A model generated the notes under the pieces. It did not search any database, was not told the origin of the DNA, and was given only the letters and a program-made list of their open reading frames with translations. A stretch of 14,424 nucleotides of DNA. It comes from Anaerolineae bacterium (lineage in GTDB: Bacteria > Chloroflexota > Anaerolineae > JACIWR01). Shown here in pieces: positions 6,207 to 13,287 of this stretch. The translations under genes were made by a program, and so were the position numbers. The DNA is taken from assembly GCA_021162125.1 (NCBI GenBank), contig JAGGZG010000387.1, positions 1 through 14,424 of the forward strand. Direction: 5' to 3'. Every line of letters starts with the position of its first letter. Within the stretch, counting starts at the first letter, position 1.

Positions 6207-6977
6207 ATGCAGTTGCTGGTCAGTGTCGTGAGCGAGGAGGAAGTCGCCGCTGCCGTTGAGGGCGGGGCGGATATCATTGACGTCAAGAACCCTCGTGAAG
6301 GATCTTTGGGAGCCAATTTCCCCCACGTGATCCGACTCGTAAGAGAGAAAACTTCCAACTCTCTGGCGGTAAGCGCTGCCGTTGGCGATGTACCTAACTT
6401 GCCGGGCACTGTGGCTCTGGCCAGCCTGGGCGCTGCCACCTGCGGAGTTGATTACGTGAAAGTAGGACTGTTCGGAGTAAGCCATAAGGTAGACGCTATT
6501 TTGCTTCTGCGAGAGGTCTGCCGGGCGGTGCGAGACCACAATCCACAGACCAAAGTAATCGCCACTGCCTACGCTGACGCCCACAAGGTTGGGGCGCTGC
6601 CGCCCCTGGCCCTGCCAGAAGTGGCTGTAGAGTCCGGGGTGGACGGCTGCATGTTAGACACAGCCCGCAAGGGAGAGGGCAACCTCCTGACACTGCTGGA
6701 CGAGACCCGGTTGCGAGACTTCGTGCAACAATGTCACAACGCCCGTCTCCTCTGTGCCCTGGCCGGTTCTCTGGACGAAGCAGATATACCACAAGTGTGC
6801 GGACTTGGCGCCGACATCATTGGCGTGCGAACGGCAGCCTGCCAGGGAGATCGAATCAACGGCCGGGTAGCCAGCGAAAAAGTGAGGCGGCTGAAATCTC
6901 TCATCGCCGCAAGTGTGTCCCCCTCGTCCGTCCCGTGGACAGAAGCTCGGCCAGTCGCTCCGGGCGTTCCCCGCTGA
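6207..6977 (+). CDS. mfnB: (5-formylfuran-3-yl)methyl phosphate synthase, MfnB
   Basis: MfnB (DUF556) condenses two glyceraldehyde-3-phosphate molecules into the furan phosphate precursor of methanofuran. All key residues described for the Methanocaldococcus enzyme fall at the same numbers here: Asp25 and Lys27 in ADIIDVKNPREGSLG, Lys85 in DYVKVGL, and Asp151 and Lys155 in GCMLDTARKGEGNL. The late segment ADIIGVRTAAC is the usual phosphate-binding end of the barrel. The family is about 235 residues long, but this protein has 256: the extra tail (about 233-256, rich in Ser, Pro and Arg) is encoded in the 77 bases that overlap the convergent mfnE gene. ATG 6207 has AAGAGGGA upstream (6192-6199), and a consensus promoter lies 67 bases before the ATG. 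It is transcribed separately from the other mfn genes. Confidence 0.92.
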   Translation: MQLLVSVVSEEEVAAAVEGGADIIDVKNPREGSLGANFPHVIRLVREKTSNSLAVSAAVGDVPNLPGTVALASLGAATCGVDYVKVGLFGVSHKVDAILLLREVCRAVRDHNPQTKVIATAYADAHKVGALPPLALPEVAVESGVDGCMLDTARKGEGNLLTLLDETRLRDFVQQCHNARLLCALAGSLDEADIPQVCGLGADIIGVRTAACQGDRINGRVASEKVRRLKSLIAASVSPSSVPWTEARPVAPGVPR

Positions 6978-7578
6978 TGATCCAGACATCCAGGCTGGTC
7001 CCGCTCAAAAAACGAGCCAGATGCCGGTCCACGCCCCCGCAGGCAGCCAGTTGATCCAGAGTGACGCTCTCTAAAAGCATTGATCCATCCTTCCCAGAAG
7101 GGATTCGGGGATCGGCGGGGTAAAGACCATCCACGTCTTTGAGCAGGACCAGCATGGGCGACCCGACCCACTCCGCCACCCAGGCAGCGATGGAATCGGA
7201 GGTCACCGCCCAACTGTGGGGCAACGGGTCGGCCTGCTGCAACAAGCTGCAAGGGAGCAGTACCGGCACCCGGCCAACGGCGATGATCTGGCGGACGGAC
7301 ATCAGACCGCGCGCGGGTGTGCCCCCAGGTATGAGGTCGGAGAGCAGGTAACCGTATTGATCCATGGCCAGCAGAGCCATCTGATGCGCCGTGGTCTCGC
7401 CGAGACGGTAACGCCGGTAGTGAACGCGCACCGCGTCGGCGAAGTCGCCACCACCAGGCACTGCCAACAGGCGATATTGCTGACCTAACTCGCCTATCTT
7501 TTGGCACAGCGATGCCAAAGCCTCCCCCCGGCTCAAGCTCCCGCCGACTTTAACAACCGCATCCAAACCCGTTTTCAT
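6901..7578 (-). CDS. mfnE: [5-(aminomethyl)furan-3-yl]methyl phosphate kinase, MfnE
   Basis: A 225-residue amino-acid-kinase-fold protein. MfnE uses ATP to turn the aminomethylfuran phosphate into the diphosphate consumed by MfnF. Visible motifs are VVKVGGSLSRG (8-18), AVPGGGDFADAVR (39-51) and MDQYGYLL (72-79), then VLLKDVDGLYPADPRIPSG in the nucleotide-binding half. The end GERPERLAELLSTGRTRGT is the usual last strand of this fold. ATG at 7578 was chosen because it gives an ATGA overlap with the mfnF stop and the fold starts right there; a start at 7659 would add 27 unrelated residues. Its last 25 codons are antisense to the tail of mfnB. Assignment to MfnE rather than another small-molecule kinase leans on the mfnF/mfnD/mfnB neighbours. 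Confidence 0.88.
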   Translation of the reverse strand: MKTGLDAVVKVGGSLSRGEALASLCQKIGELGQQYRLLAVPGGGDFADAVRVHYRRYRLGETTAHQMALLAMDQYGYLLSDLIPGGTPARGLMSVRQIIAVGRVPVLLPCSLLQQADPLPHSWAVTSDSIAAWVAEWVGSPMLVLLKDVDGLYPADPRIPSGKDGSMLLESVTLDQLAACGGVDRHLARFLSGTSLDVWIISGERPERLAELLSTGRTRGTHLRR

Positions 7579-8633
7579 CGCCCCTCTGCATCCAAATGCC
7601 CGGCCAGGAGGTAGGCCGCGGCCAGACAGGGTATCACGGCGGCTACCTCGCTTCCCCATTCCTTTTCCAGATCAACGACCGGCAGGCCGAGGCGGTGCCC
7701 CACTTCGATGGCCAGAAAGTGGCCAGCACCGGCAACGGCCAACGGCGGGCGATAATCTCCCTCCAGCCGCGAAAGGACCTGGAGTACGGCGTCGCTTATC
7801 TGCTGGAGCTGTTTCTCGTGGAGATAACGGGCCAGTTCCAGCACCTGTTCCCTGCTCAGCATCTCTCCGTCGGCGCAGACCAGGCGGGCCAGTCGCTCAT
7901 GAGCCCGCTGGGGTGTTTTCTCCCGCCCATCGGGGGTGGGGATGGTGTAAGATGCCGCCGGCAGGTAGCCCAGCAGGAGATAGACGTCGCCCATCACCGT
8001 AAAATACTCCGCCGACACGCGGCACATCTTGCCTTGAACCGGCACCTGGGAGACGATGGCGTTGGGGTTGGTACGCAACACTCCCGTGTAAACCAGCTCA
8101 CCAGCAGCCAGGCGAGAGAGATCGGTGCGCCCTTCAGTGGTCGCCTGCCCATTTCGAATTGGGATGACGTCCGTCGTCGTGCTGCCCACGTCCACCAGGA
8201 TGCAATCGGGGTGCTGGCGAGCGACGAAGAGAGCGCCGGCCAGCCAGTTGGCAGCGGCAAAGTCCAGCGGGCGCAGGCGGGCCACATTCAAAGGAACAAA
8301 CACACCATCCAGGGCCAGAGCATACACAGGAACGTGAGGGAAGGCTGTGCTCAGTTGGTCGAAAACAAAGAGCACGCCCTCTCGCTTGCTGCGAAAGACA
8401 TCGGAAAGCTCGGCGGTCATGGTCACGGCCATCGCCTCGGCCTCTTCGGCCACCAACTCGGCGGCGATCTCCTGCAACACAGCGAGCAGCCTCTTTTTCT
8501 CACGCCAGATCTCGAAGGGACGGGTGGCCGCCCGCTGGCTGAGTACGTTGCCGTCCTGCCAGTGCAGCCGTACCCCTTTGGTATTCACCCCGCCGATGTC
8601 CCAACCGATGACCACAAGTTCACGAGGAGTCAT
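7575..8633 (-). CDS. mfnF: Methanofuran core condensing enzyme, MfnF (hydantoinase-A-like fold)
   Basis: A 352-residue ASKHA/hydantoinase-A-like protein. MfnF joins the aminomethylfuran diphosphate to gamma-glutamyl-tyramine, making the core of methanofuran. Residues 8-22 (VIGWDIGGVNTKGVR) are the first phosphate loop. MTAELSDVFRSKREGV (72-87) and DCILVDVGSTTTDVIPI (143-159) are hallmark segments, followed by AAGELVYTGVLRTNPNAI (176-193) and LAVAGAGHFLA near 300. The start at 8633 is supported by AAGGAG 7 bases upstream, lying inside the end of mfnD; the two genes overlap by 14 bases. Its stop overlaps the mfnE ATG (ATGA). Homologues occur in the C1 islands of methylotrophic bacteria. Hydantoinase activity itself is unlikely given length and context. 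Confidence 0.88.
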   Translation of the reverse strand: MTPRELVVIGWDIGGVNTKGVRLHWQDGNVLSQRAATRPFEIWREKKRLLAVLQEIAAELVAEEAEAMAVTMTAELSDVFRSKREGVLFVFDQLSTAFPHVPVYALALDGVFVPLNVARLRPLDFAAANWLAGALFVARQHPDCILVDVGSTTTDVIPIRNGQATTEGRTDLSRLAAGELVYTGVLRTNPNAIVSQVPVQGKMCRVSAEYFTVMGDVYLLLGYLPAASYTIPTPDGREKTPQRAHERLARLVCADGEMLSREQVLELARYLHEKQLQQISDAVLQVLSRLEGDYRPPLAVAGAGHFLAIEVGHRLGLPVVDLEKEWGSEVAAVIPCLAAAYLLAGHLDAEGR

Positions 8634-9669
8634 TGAGCTTCTCCTTGAACTTCTCCTTGCGAAAAGAGACCTGGCCCGTGAGGGTCACTTTGGGGGGTAG
8701 GACGTTCTTCCGGCAGGCCAGCCAGATGGCCTCCGCCAGGTTGAAGTTGATGACCTGGCGCAGTCCAACGTAGGAAGTGGTCAGCCGAGGGTTGACCTCG
8801 ATCAGATAACTCTCCGCGTCAGTCAACACCAGGTCCACGCCTACGTATCCTCTCAGCCCTGGGATGAGGGAGACAGCTTGCCGAGCCACGTCCACTGCCC
8901 GCGCCCGCTGCGGATGTTGAAGGGGCACAATCCCCCCGCGATAGACAAATCTTTCGCCAACGGCGATCATCTGTCCATTCAGGCTCAGAGGCTGAGTGCC
9001 CTGCGCGGTGACGAGCAGGGAGACGCTGGCATGGGTTCCCGCCACGTATCGCTGGAGCAAAAAGCCATTCCCCTCAAAAGTCGAGTGTTCGAGAGCAAGC
9101 CCCAGGGATGGAACGTCCGTGACCAGACCCACGCCCTCACATCCCACCCCGTCAACGGGCTTGATCACCAATGGAAAACCCACACGCTTCGCCACTGCCG
9201 GGGCATCGGTGGAACTCACCAGCCAGGTGGGCGGCGTCGGGAGGGCCGCCTGCACAAAGCGACGGTAACATGCCCATTTATCGGCGGCGATAGCCACCGC
9301 TGCTGAACCGGCTCCCAGCAAAGGGATGCCTGCCCGTTCCACGAGAGCGCTCAACCGGGCCAGGATGCCACTGCTCTCCGGGGCGATGATCAGAGCCGCG
9401 TCGCTCTTCGTCACCAGTCTAAAGAGCGACTGCTCATATTCCTCTTCGGGGCGCAATATGATTATCCGGTCGGCGGGAAGCTGGGTCCCGTCCAGGCGAT
9501 AATCCAGGGTGGTGACTGTATGGACGGCATCCCAGGCCCGAAAATCGGCCAGGACCGCCTGGAGCATCGCCCGGCCTTCCGCGGCCAGGTCCATCGGCAG
9601 AGTCTCGCCGGGCCAGCCACCGCCGGTTATGAATTCGTGAACGAGAACCACAGGAGGTGTCAAAACCAT
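8620..9669 (-). CDS. mfnD: ATP-grasp ligase, tyramine-glutamate ligase type, MfnD
   Basis: A 349-residue ATP-grasp protein. MfnD links the gamma-carboxyl of glutamate to tyramine. The N-terminal VVLVHEFITGGG (7-18) and LPMDLAAEGRAML (24-36) match the MfnD-type opening. The ATP-binding strand is LVIKPVDGVGCEGVGLV (167-183), and the metal-binding end is LIEVNPRLTTSYVGLRQ (289-305). ATG 9669 is the nearest ATG before the conserved part, but no clear ribosome-binding site precedes it; ATGs at 9675 and 9678 and a GTG at 9651 are alternatives. The ATG overlaps the ATG of the divergent HisA-like gene. In methylotrophs the core is reported to contain tyrosine instead of tyramine, so the true substrate may be tyrosine; no tyrosine decarboxylase (mfnA) is in the window. 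The C-terminal KEKFKEK comes from a short direct repeat (AAGGAGAAG) that also supplies the mfnF ribosome-binding site. Confidence 0.85.
   Translation of the reverse strand: MVLTPPVVLVHEFITGGGWPGETLPMDLAAEGRAMLQAVLADFRAWDAVHTVTTLDYRLDGTQLPADRIIILRPEEEYEQSLFRLVTKSDAALIIAPESSGILARLSALVERAGIPLLGAGSAAVAIAADKWACYRRFVQAALPTPPTWLVSSTDAPAVAKRVGFPLVIKPVDGVGCEGVGLVTDVPSLGLALEHSTFEGNGFLLQRYVAGTHASVSLLVTAQGTQPLSLNGQMIAVGERFVYRGGIVPLQHPQRARAVDVARQAVSLIPGLRGYVGVDLVLTDAESYLIEVNPRLTTSYVGLRQVINFNLAEAIWLACRKNVLPPKVTLTGQVSFRKEKFKEKLNDSS
9652..9658 (+). promoter_or_regulatory. Strong ribosome-binding site deciding the HisA-like start
   Basis: AGGAGGT lies 9 bases before ATG 9668. It is inside the first codons of the divergent mfnD gene, read from the other strand. 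It fixes the start of the HisA-like protein. Confidence 0.8.
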
Positions 9670-10399
9670 GCGCATCATCCCGGTACTGGATTTGATGGAC
9701 GGGCAGGTCGTCCAGGCAATACGCGGTGAACGGGAACGGTACCGCCCTGTCCAAAGCTGCCTGGTATCCACCGCCGAACCGCTGGCCGTGACCAGGGCAC
9801 TGCAAGAGGAAACTGGCTGCGGTGAATTTTACGTGGCCGATCTGGATGCCATCCGGGGACAGGGTGACCAACTAACCATCCTCAGGCAGCTCGCCACCCA
9901 GGTCGGGGCAGCGTTCTGGGTGGACGCGGCCATCACCGACGCTGCCTCGGCTTTGCGGACGTTAGAGGCAGGAGCCAGCAAGGTCATCGTGGGTTCAGAG
10001 AGCCTGCCGAGCATCAAAGCCCTGCGGGCCATCAGGGCAGTGAGCCCTGCCCAGCGCCTTCTCCTCAGCCTGGATATAGCGAAAGGGCGCGTGCTTTCAC
10101 AGTCCCCCACCCTGGCAAACCAGCCCCCCCTGGACGCTCTGGCCTGGTTAGTCCAAGAGGGGTGGTCTGAGATCATTCTTCTGACCCTGGATCGGGTGGG
10201 CACGGAGAACGGACCGGATTGGCCGCTCCTGAAAGTTGCTCGCCGACGTTTTCCGTCCATCTCGCTCATTGCCGGTGGAGGTGTCAGGAATCCGGGGGAC
10301 TTGCAGGAGCTGGCCGCGCTGGGTGTGAACGGCACGCTGGTGGCCACTGCCCTCCATCGAGGCCGCATCACCGCACACGATCTGCGGCTACTCCGCTGA
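9668..10399 (+). CDS. HisA/HisF-related TIM-barrel protein of the C1 island
   Basis: A 243-residue beta/alpha barrel. It opens MRIIPVLDLMDGQVVQAIRG, as HisA does, with the catalytic-type Asp8. The second catalytic-type Asp is Asp136 in LLLSLDIAKGRV. Both phosphate sites are present: ADLDAIRGQG near 57-66 for the first half, and DRVGTENGPDW then IAGGGVRNPGDL plus the ATALHRG end for the second. It resembles the hisA/hisF-related family (TIGR00734) of methanogens and methylotrophs rather than the histidine enzyme, because no his gene is near and all neighbours are methanofuran/H4MPT genes. The substrate is not established; a phosphosugar-type step in cofactor synthesis is a reasonable guess. 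It stands alone on the + strand, divergent from mfnD and convergent with the CitG-like gene 69 bases away. Confidence 0.8.
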   Translation: MRIIPVLDLMDGQVVQAIRGERERYRPVQSCLVSTAEPLAVTRALQEETGCGEFYVADLDAIRGQGDQLTILRQLATQVGAAFWVDAAITDAASALRTLEAGASKVIVGSESLPSIKALRAIRAVSPAQRLLLSLDIAKGRVLSQSPTLANQPPLDALAWLVQEGWSEIILLTLDRVGTENGPDWPLLKVARRRFPSISLIAGGGVRNPGDLQELAALGVNGTLVATALHRGRITAHDLRLLR

Positions 10400-10468
10400 G
10401 CCCGCCAACCGGACCTTGCCTAACGGAGAAGCCGCCGTGAGTACAACGACTCTGTGATGAACGCCCCT

Positions 10469-11371
10469 TCATTTCAAAAGCACAGAGAGGCCATTCTCCA
10501 GCAACAGCACGAACAACGCCGTGGTGACCAGGTCAGCGGTAGTGCCGGGATTAAGACTATTGGTTGCGTCACGGAGGGAATTGTCGAAGTGAGCCAACGC
10601 CGCACGCCCCCGTTCGGTGAGGACGCCACCCTGGCGCAGCACCTCCTCGGCCTGCCGCGAGACCTCACGCGCTGCATCCAAGCCCAGCTTACGGATGATT
10701 AAGGTGTCGGGCACCTGGGTCAAAAGAGTAAGGGCCGTCTGGACAGTGGCATCGGTGAGTGAGGGACAGGTTTGCAAACAGTCACGCAGGACGGGCACCG
10801 TCTGCTGAAAGGTGATAGCGTAATCGGTTACGTACTCGCGGGCCACGGAATCACGGTCAGCAGCCAGGGACATGGCCTGGCGCAGTGTCACGTCCGGCTC
10901 TGCCGAGACATCTCCCCGATCCACCCGCCCCAGTCCGCCCGGCGACGCCAGGCGAATGGCGCGGTAGGCCAGACGGGCGTCCTCCACAGTCAACCCGGCC
11001 AGCACGTTGCTCAGCCGCTGGCGCAATGTTCCTGAACCCGGCGCCATCGCCGCCCGCGCCAGGGGGGCCATCAACAGGACTATACCCAGGTTAGTATTAG
11101 CCCGCACCAGTCGTTTGGTGTCCTGGATGGCGCGCAAGACGGTTTCTCCCACGGAAGCCTGTCCTGCCTGGCGTATGGCCGGCCCGATGGCCGCCGCGCT
11201 GAGCAGGAAATCCTCCATGCGCATATCGTGGAAGTCATAGAGACGAGAGACGTTGCCCGGCTTGCTGGCGCTGACCTCGATCAGGCAGGCAATCTGCGCT
11301 GCCTGCACAACTTCATCCGCCGTCGGGGGGCTGTAACCCTCCCGCAGGTTCTCTATTCGATCTGACCGCAT
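10469..11371 (-). CDS. CitG/MdcB-like protein (triphosphoribosyl-dephospho-CoA synthase family) of the C1 island
   Basis: A 300-residue all-helical protein of the CitG/MdcB family. The conserved EVSASKPGNVSRLYDFHDM (32-50), FLLSAAAIGPAI (55-66), RANTNLGIVLLMAPLA (90-105) and PGTTADLVTTALFVLLLE (275-292) match the family; the TNLGIxLLxAPL motif is diagnostic. Classical CitG makes the prosthetic group of citrate lyase from ATP and dephospho-CoA, but no citrate lyase gene is near. A CitG-like gene (named orfY in methylotrophs) recurs in H4MPT gene islands, so a step in H4MPT or methanofuran synthesis, perhaps attaching a ribosyl-phosphate group, is more likely; this is inference. The start at 11371 has GGAGAG 9 bases upstream. 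It is last in the fhcC-mch-ligase operon, 18 bases-apart stop to start from the ligase. Confidence 0.82.
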   Translation of the reverse strand: MRSDRIENLREGYSPPTADEVVQAAQIACLIEVSASKPGNVSRLYDFHDMRMEDFLLSAAAIGPAIRQAGQASVGETVLRAIQDTKRLVRANTNLGIVLLMAPLARAAMAPGSGTLRQRLSNVLAGLTVEDARLAYRAIRLASPGGLGRVDRGDVSAEPDVTLRQAMSLAADRDSVAREYVTDYAITFQQTVPVLRDCLQTCPSLTDATVQTALTLLTQVPDTLIIRKLGLDAAREVSRQAEEVLRQGGVLTERGRAALAHFDNSLRDATNSLNPGTTADLVTTALFVLLLENGLSVLLK

Positions 11372-11389
11372 AGCAATTGACTCTCCAAA

Positions 11390-12295
11390 TTATACCTGAT
11401 CCTGGATTCGCCGATAGAACCTGCGGGAGGGTGTCCCAATCACGTATTCGACGAGTCGCTCAGCCACGTCCACGCCGGTCACTTGTCGCAATTTCGCCCA
11501 GCCCGGAATGCCGTTAACCTCCATCACGTAGACGTCACCCCCCTCTGAGCAGAGAATATCTACCCCCGCATAGTCTGCGTCCAGGACGCGGGCGGCGCGC
11601 AGGCTCATCTCCTCTAACTCCGCACTCAACGCCAGGGACTCCGCCTCCGCCCCTTGAGCCACGTTAGTCTTCCAGGAATCGGACCGCCGCACCATGGCCG
11701 CCACCACCCGATCACCGATGACGAAAGCGCGGATGTCCTCATTGCTGTGCGGGATGAATTCCTGCAAATAGTACACGTAGCGGCCCAGCTCCAGGGCGCG
11801 GAAGACGCGGTAGGCTATGTCCTCATCGCAGACACGCACCATCCCCCGCCCCTCGGAGCCGAAGAGAGGCTTGACCACCACGTCGCCGCCCAGTTCATGA
11901 AATGCCACCATCGCCTCGTCAAAGCGTTCGGTGACCACCGTGCGTGGCGTGGGCAGTCCGGCGTCCTCCAGCAGGGACGAGGTGTAGTACTTGTCCACCG
12001 TGCGCTCTATCGTCGTCGGCGGATTCACTATGCGAACACCAGCGTTCTCCAGGCGATGCAGCGCATCCACCCGAAAGATGATCTGCTCCAGCGAGCCACC
12101 GGGGATAGCGCGCACAAACAGGGCGTCGTAGTCGTCCAGCGGCTCCTGCTGGCTGCGCACCCACGGCCGGTCGGCGATGCGGGCCGCCAGGCGGGTGATG
12201 GGCAGGCAGGCCACGGCGATGCCCCGGCACTCCAGCACCCGGCGCAGGGCCTGGACGTGCCAGCCACGCGGGGAGCCCAAAATACCGACCCTCAT
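11390..12295 (-). CDS. RimK/MptN-type ATP-grasp ligase (glutamate ligase)
   Basis: A 301-residue RimK-family ATP-grasp protein. The N-terminal domain begins MRVGILGSPRGWHVQAL; NPPTTIERTVDKYYTSSLLEDAGLPTPRT (91-119) leads into the grasp domain. ATP-binding VVKPLFGSEGRGMVRV (140-155), EDIRAFVIGDRVVAAMVR (186-203) and WKTNVAQGAEAE (208-219), with the metal-binding YVMEVNGIPGWAKL (256-269), are intact. Relatives add glutamate to cofactors: MptN to H4MPT, CofF to F420, RimK to ribosomal protein S6. Next to mch, the likely substrate is the H4MPT analogue or the glutamate tail of methylofuran; sequence alone does not decide. The start overlaps the mch stop as ATGA. Confidence 0.82.
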   Translation of the reverse strand: MRVGILGSPRGWHVQALRRVLECRGIAVACLPITRLAARIADRPWVRSQQEPLDDYDALFVRAIPGGSLEQIIFRVDALHRLENAGVRIVNPPTTIERTVDKYYTSSLLEDAGLPTPRTVVTERFDEAMVAFHELGGDVVVKPLFGSEGRGMVRVCDEDIAYRVFRALELGRYVYYLQEFIPHSNEDIRAFVIGDRVVAAMVRRSDSWKTNVAQGAEAESLALSAELEEMSLRAARVLDADYAGVDILCSEGGDVYVMEVNGIPGWAKLRQVTGVDVAERLVEYVIGTPSRRFYRRIQDQV

Positions 12296-13287
12296 GCTAT
12301 CATCCGCCTCAGTAGTTCCACGTTGACTCCGCCAGCGTGGAAGGTGCGCCCCGTCGAGAGGTTGTTGAAAGTGACCTCCGCCGGACTGAAGAGCATGGGG
12401 TCAATCTGGTAGAAGTCGCCGTAGCGCTGGAATAGCTCATAAAACGGCGTGCCGTAGTCCCGTGAGGCCGACGAGGGCACCTGCTCGATGATGGCTTCCA
12501 GCGCCTCGTCGCTGGTCTGGACGGCGTAGTAGGCCTGGCCACCGTAGAGCACGGCGTCGTTGGTCAGGCCGATGGCCTGCAGGTCATCGCCGGCCACAGG
12601 GGCCAACGGACAGGTGCCGAAGCCGGCTACAATCTGCTCAACGTCGAAGCCCAGCTCGGTCAGCTTGTGCAGGCCGGTCTCCACCACCCGCGCCGCGACC
12701 TGCACCGAGCCCACCAAACTGGCGGTGGGGGCGATGGCCAACGCCAGATTGGCCGCGTCCACCCCGCACTTGCCGGCCACGTATTCGGCGACCTCCTCGT
12801 CGGGCAGCTTGCGACCCTCCAGCAGCAGCACGGCGACCTCCGCCTGGTCGCGGTAACTCAGCCGCTCGAATAGTTCCTCACCAGCGTAGAGAGCCCGCGC
12901 CGGGCCGGAGCCCATGGCGAAAAACTTGCCCCGCTTGACGGCCCACCCCGCGTACTGGGCGGCCATGCAGGCGATGGCCGGATGTTCAACGCGCACGCTC
13001 ACCCCCGGCAACCAGAGTCCCCCCTCAATCCCCCCCAATCCTTCGACCTTGCTCAGGACAGGCTTTGGGGGGGAGGGGAAAGACAGGCGGGCGAACTCTA
13101 CCTCCCCCAGCCCGCCCAGACATGCCTCGGCGAACAACTTGCCCGCCGCGAAGCTTCCCGCCACTTTGATGCCGGCGTCAATCACCGTGGCGCCGTTGGA
13201 CAAAGTATGCACCGCCACGCCCAGCACCTCGGCCTGGGCCACCATCCGTCGTAAAATCTCGGCTGCTCGTTCGTTAACGCTGATCAT
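12292..13287 (-). CDS. mch: Methenyltetrahydromethanopterin cyclohydrolase, Mch
   Basis: Mch reversibly hydrolyses 5,10-methenyl-H4MPT to 5-formyl-H4MPT in the cytoplasm. The start ISVNERAAEILRRMV, the LGGLGEVEFARL strand, EHPAIACMAAQYAGWAV, FFAMGSGPARAL, APTASLVGSVQVAARVVE, LTNDAVLYGGQ, PSSASRDYGTPF and DPMLFSPAEVTFNN with STGRTFHAGG are all family hallmarks. At 331 residues it is slightly long because residues about 69-90 (FPSPPKPVLSKVEGLGG) are not Mch-like: they are the translation of a dispersed palindromic repeat (see 13018-13083). The reading frame is kept, and the segment falls between two surface strands, so the enzyme may still work. The ATG overlaps the end of fhcC by 14 bases, and the stop overlaps the ligase ATG. 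Confidence 0.95.
   Translation of the reverse strand: MISVNERAAEILRRMVAQAEVLGVAVHTLSNGATVIDAGIKVAGSFAAGKLFAEACLGGLGEVEFARLSFPSPPKPVLSKVEGLGGIEGGLWLPGVSVRVEHPAIACMAAQYAGWAVKRGKFFAMGSGPARALYAGEELFERLSYRDQAEVAVLLLEGRKLPDEEVAEYVAGKCGVDAANLALAIAPTASLVGSVQVAARVVETGLHKLTELGFDVEQIVAGFGTCPLAPVAGDDLQAIGLTNDAVLYGGQAYYAVQTSDEALEAIIEQVPSSASRDYGTPFYELFQRYGDFYQIDPMLFSPAEVTFNNLSTGRTFHAGGVNVELLRRMIA
13018..13083 (-). repeat. Dispersed palindromic repeat inserted in frame in mch
   Basis: On the minus strand the core reads GCCTGTCCTGAGC followed by AAGGTCGAAGG, flanked by runs of C and G (CCCCCCCAA at the left arm, TTTGGGGGGG at the right arm, + strand) that can pair. From memory, the CTGTCCTGAGC...GTCGAAGG wording is typical of a short palindromic element found in very many copies in environmental bacterial genomes, where it appears in proteins as VLSKVEG or FDLAQDR. 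Here it contributes 66 bases, an exact multiple of three, to mch. The edges are estimates from where Mch similarity stops and resumes. Confidence 0.7.

Noticed and set aside
7596..8636. Long open frame (346 codons) on the plus strand opposite mfnF
   Set aside because: The opposite strand carries mfnF with intact motifs and coupled starts; the plus reading is His/Gln-rich with no recognisable fold.
9668..10399. Histidine-pathway HisA
   Set aside because: HisA-like motifs are present, but no other his gene is near and all neighbours belong to the C1-cofactor island; a hisA/hisF-related family member is more likely.
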